From contig JAUJYZ010001379.1 in NCBI GenBank assembly GCA_033675265.1, positions 308,501 to 372,500 of the forward strand: 64,000 nt of DNA, given 5' to 3'. A program made the translations under genes and the position numbers. Positions 63,201 to 64,000 of the stretch are shown here, piece after piece; positions within the stretch are counted from its first letter, which is position 1, and every line of letters starts with the position of its first letter. Source of the DNA: Actinostola sp. cb2023. Its lineage: Eukaryota; Cnidaria; Anthozoa; Actiniaria; Actinostolidae. Below the pieces are notes generated by a model. The model had not been told where the DNA came from and searched no databases. It was given only the letters and a program-made list of their open reading frames with translations.

Positions 63201-63491
63201 CGTACCGTGACCATAACTCAATACCGTAGGTTTCCCACTCATACGAAAACTGCTCTAATGGTCTATTGACTGTACCAAATACGTACTTTCTTGTCAGTAT
63301 AAAAGACTTCATCCACGGAAATTCTGAGGGAGTCTTGATGGCGATGCTTAATTCTAACGGAAATGTGTTACTGACTGACATCCAAAGGCACATTGTTAGC
63401 GACTTTAAATAACCTTTAAGTTGAACGTCAAACGCGGCTGTGCCATTGAGGAAGAATCCAATGTCACGTTCAACCTTTTCTCCGCCATCGT
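53798..63491 (-). CDS. Relaxin-receptor-like LGR GPCR with pentraxin-MAM-CUB-LRR ectodomain, 17 exons, 5'-partial
   Basis: Predicted plasma-membrane G-protein-coupled receptor of the type C LGR/RXFP kind. Exons on the minus strand are 63491-63287, 62295-62168, 61865-61629 (pentraxin-like), 61428-61157, 60982-60877 (MAM), 60626-60386, 60252-60146 (CUB), 59578-59464 (LRRNT), 59252-59181, 58952-58881, 58393-58322, 58102-58031, 57790-57719, 56787-56716, 56370-56299, 55684-55607 (8 LRRs) and 54842-53798 (LRR end plus 7TM, stop at 53798). Every donor is GT, every acceptor AG, all 16 joins agree in phase, and no frame break occurs in about 1011 residues. Exon 63491 starts in phase 1, so the signal peptide lies upstream, off the window or unrecognised. 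Known type C LGRs carry LDLa plus LRRs; this pentraxin-MAM-CUB front is different. The ligand is unknown. Confidence 0.92.
55200..55246. repeat. G homopolymer run in LGR intron
   Basis: Two G-runs separated by TGTAC within the intron between the last LRR and 7TM exons. It is a potential G-quadruplex and an assembly-error-prone site. Confidence 0.9.
55607..59578 (-). CDS. LRRNT and eight LRR exons of the LGR
   Basis: LRRNT exon 59578-59464 reads DCPADCVCQKL...LRSVPDRLPKESS. Seven 72-bp exons and one 78-bp exon (55684-55607) each encode one 24-26-residue repeat (for example DLSFNKILRMEKRSF, RLNRNFIKIIEDDTW, SLRRNRIKSLDVNAF), all phase 2-2, the classic LGR gene design. No LRR exon was found in the larger introns 55685-56298 and 56788-57718. 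Confidence 0.93.
56520..56695. mobile_element. MITE GTTTTCGTATGAGTGG, copy 1
   Basis: Inverted ends GTTTTCGTATGAGTGG / CCACTCATACGAAAAC, interior with CCGTACCGTG motifs and TGATTGGTTGA. It is intronic in the LGR gene and shared with 63051-63256; a diverged reverse fragment lies near 58170-58290. Confidence 0.8.
57041..57282. repeat. (AAT)n microsatellites
   Basis: Two AAT arrays (57041-57093 and about 57208-57282) around an AAAATAAAAT-rich stretch, in an LGR intron. Confidence 0.95.
57358..57491. repeat. Foldback, ~60-bp arms
   Basis: GGTAATCATACGATTTC at the left and CGTATGATTACC at the right, with long matching arms (TTTGCACTCGTGTGTTTTTC / GAAAAACACACTCGTGCAAA) round a short loop. It lies in an LGR intron. 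Confidence 0.85.
59645..59896. repeat. (GGGAGGAA)n minisatellite
   Basis: About 30 eight-base units, the first few GGGAGGAT. It sits in the intron between CUB and LRRNT. GREEGRK/LPPFLPSS open frames are artefacts. Confidence 0.97.
60146..63491 (-). CDS. Pentraxin-like, MAM and CUB exons of the LGR
   Basis: The pentraxin-like domain spans 63491-61629. It has SLTMCLWMSVSN, WRHFCFTWKSDFGVWQVYVDG-type strands (split across exons) and LNVWDMVLTEHQI with a C-terminal GNNVDWGEF. MAM spans 61428-60877 (SPGRCLQFRYRLWGPGAKAL, WMDDDNVTGSWREGQVTL, then LLSIGALHTTEGYC). CUB spans 60626-60146 (ACNEILTNSAGYVISPYYPG, CSWTIKAEKHHVIRLEI, CTDDFVEVFDGD, IGRFCG, then SNSLFVVFKSND and GFMAHYRVV). The CUB exon splices directly to LRRNT through a split Asp codon. 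Confidence 0.9.
60770..60870. repeat. (AAATC)n / (AAATT)n microsatellite
   Basis: AAAATC units pass into AAATT units directly before the donor side of MAM exon 2. This is intronic in the LGR gene. Confidence 0.9.
61909..62023. repeat. (CACGGCACGGT)n minisatellite
   Basis: About ten units of CACGGCACGGT with CACGGT slips, in the LGR intron just upstream of exon 61865. Confidence 0.93.
62371..62634. repeat. 66-bp tandem repeat, 4 copies
   Basis: The unit begins GCTCCCTCAACGTTTACGTA and ends GCGCAAGGTACCTTAACG. The copies are diverged and lie in an LGR intron. Confidence 0.9.
63051..63256. mobile_element. MITE GTTTTCGTATGAGTGG, copy 2
   Basis: Ends AGAGTCGTTTTCGTACGAGT / ACTCATACGAAAACTGCTCT, with the same interior motifs as 56520-56695. 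It is intronic in the LGR gene. Confidence 0.8.
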
Positions 63492-64000
63492 CTAATGAAA
63501 AAGCACATTACATTGTTTTACACCACATGTTCCAAAAGCAGATCAAAGAAGTATCTTTGTCCGTTATACGTTGTAGGAAACTGGAGACGAGAGGGAAGGG
63601 AATACAAAAGACATACCAAATATGGACATTCACTGCCTAATAAGGAACAAAAGACAAAGATCTTTCAGGGAATTTGAGATACCACATACAATGTTGCAAA
63701 TGCAGATCAAAGAAATATTTTTGTCCGTTATACGTTATACAAGCATCAAGAGTTCCAGACTTCCGGTACGCGCGCAATGCATTGTGAGATTATTACAAAG
63801 GAAAAGTGAGCACCAAGTGAGCAAAAACATAGCTTGGGCTCCCTGTGTCTAGAATTGGTGCTCACTTTTCCTTTGTAACAAGACGCTCAATGAGCGTACA
63901 CTCGGGCTTATGACAAGGAGATTTGTCCATGTTGAAATCACACTTCTGAATCAGTACATCTGGCTTCAAGTTGTGGTATACATGCTTGGCTAGGCAGTAC
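63492..64000. other. Region upstream of the first visible LGR exon
   Basis: It contains an inverted pair TTACAAAGGAAAAGTGAGCAC / complement (about 63794-63881). On the minus strand there is an open, cysteine-bearing stretch of about 46 codons to the right edge (includes KCDFNMDKSPCHKPEC). This may be another LGR exon or part of a dispersed repeat, since its CGAGTGTACGCTC part recurs near 9818. Confidence 0.4.

Overview
This is a eukaryotic, animal genomic window, most likely from an anthozoan cnidarian such as a stony coral or sea anemone. The pointers are intron-rich genes with GTAAGT-type donors, one-LRR-per-exon LGR receptor architecture, secreted PAN/TSP1/discoidin mosaic proteins, a BEL/Pao element, CR1/L2-like LINE tails, many MITEs and very heavy tandem-repeat content. 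The taxon is inferred from gene style only; no sequence search was run. All exon calls were made by eye from splice sites and reading-frame phase.

Layout. (1) 1-7.6 kb, minus strand: the first two coding exons of a RASA1 (p120 RasGAP) homologue running off the left edge, a complete five-exon mitochondrial ribosomal protein bL20m gene (MRPL20), and a complete two-exon FAM69/DIPK1-family secretory-pathway pseudokinase, with several MITEs in the introns. (2) 7.6-12 kb: no gene; a 5'-truncated LINE flanked by a direct repeat of about 172 bp, and a polypurine satellite of about 1 kb. (3) 12-25.3 kb, plus strand: a broken, 5'-incomplete gene copy (EGF-like, TSP1, F5/8C discoidin). Its introns are filled with satellites and with a BEL/Pao retroelement whose gag segment is inverted relative to pol. 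(4) 28.5-39.7 kb, plus strand: a second, near-complete paralogue (signal peptide, PAN/apple, EGF-like, TSP1, F5/8C). Its introns hold different satellites at the same positions. (5) 39.7-47.9 kb: one array of about 139 copies of a 59-bp unit that begins at the stop codon of that gene and ends in the terminus of a DNA transposon. (6) 48-53.8 kb: transposon debris. (7) 53.8-63.5 kb, minus strand: 17 exons, phase-compatible throughout, of a relaxin-receptor-like (type C LGR) GPCR. Its ectodomain, N to C, is pentraxin-like, MAM, CUB, LRRNT, 8 LRRs, then 7TM; the N-terminus lies beyond the right edge.

The genes do not form an operon-like system. The notable biology is the mosaic GPCR, the paralogous adhesion-type genes whose corresponding introns were each colonised by unrelated satellites (about 22 kb of tandem repeat between 10 and 48 kb), and an apparently unclassified MITE family (CTCAAGG termini, 2-bp target duplications) present three times, twice inside satellites.
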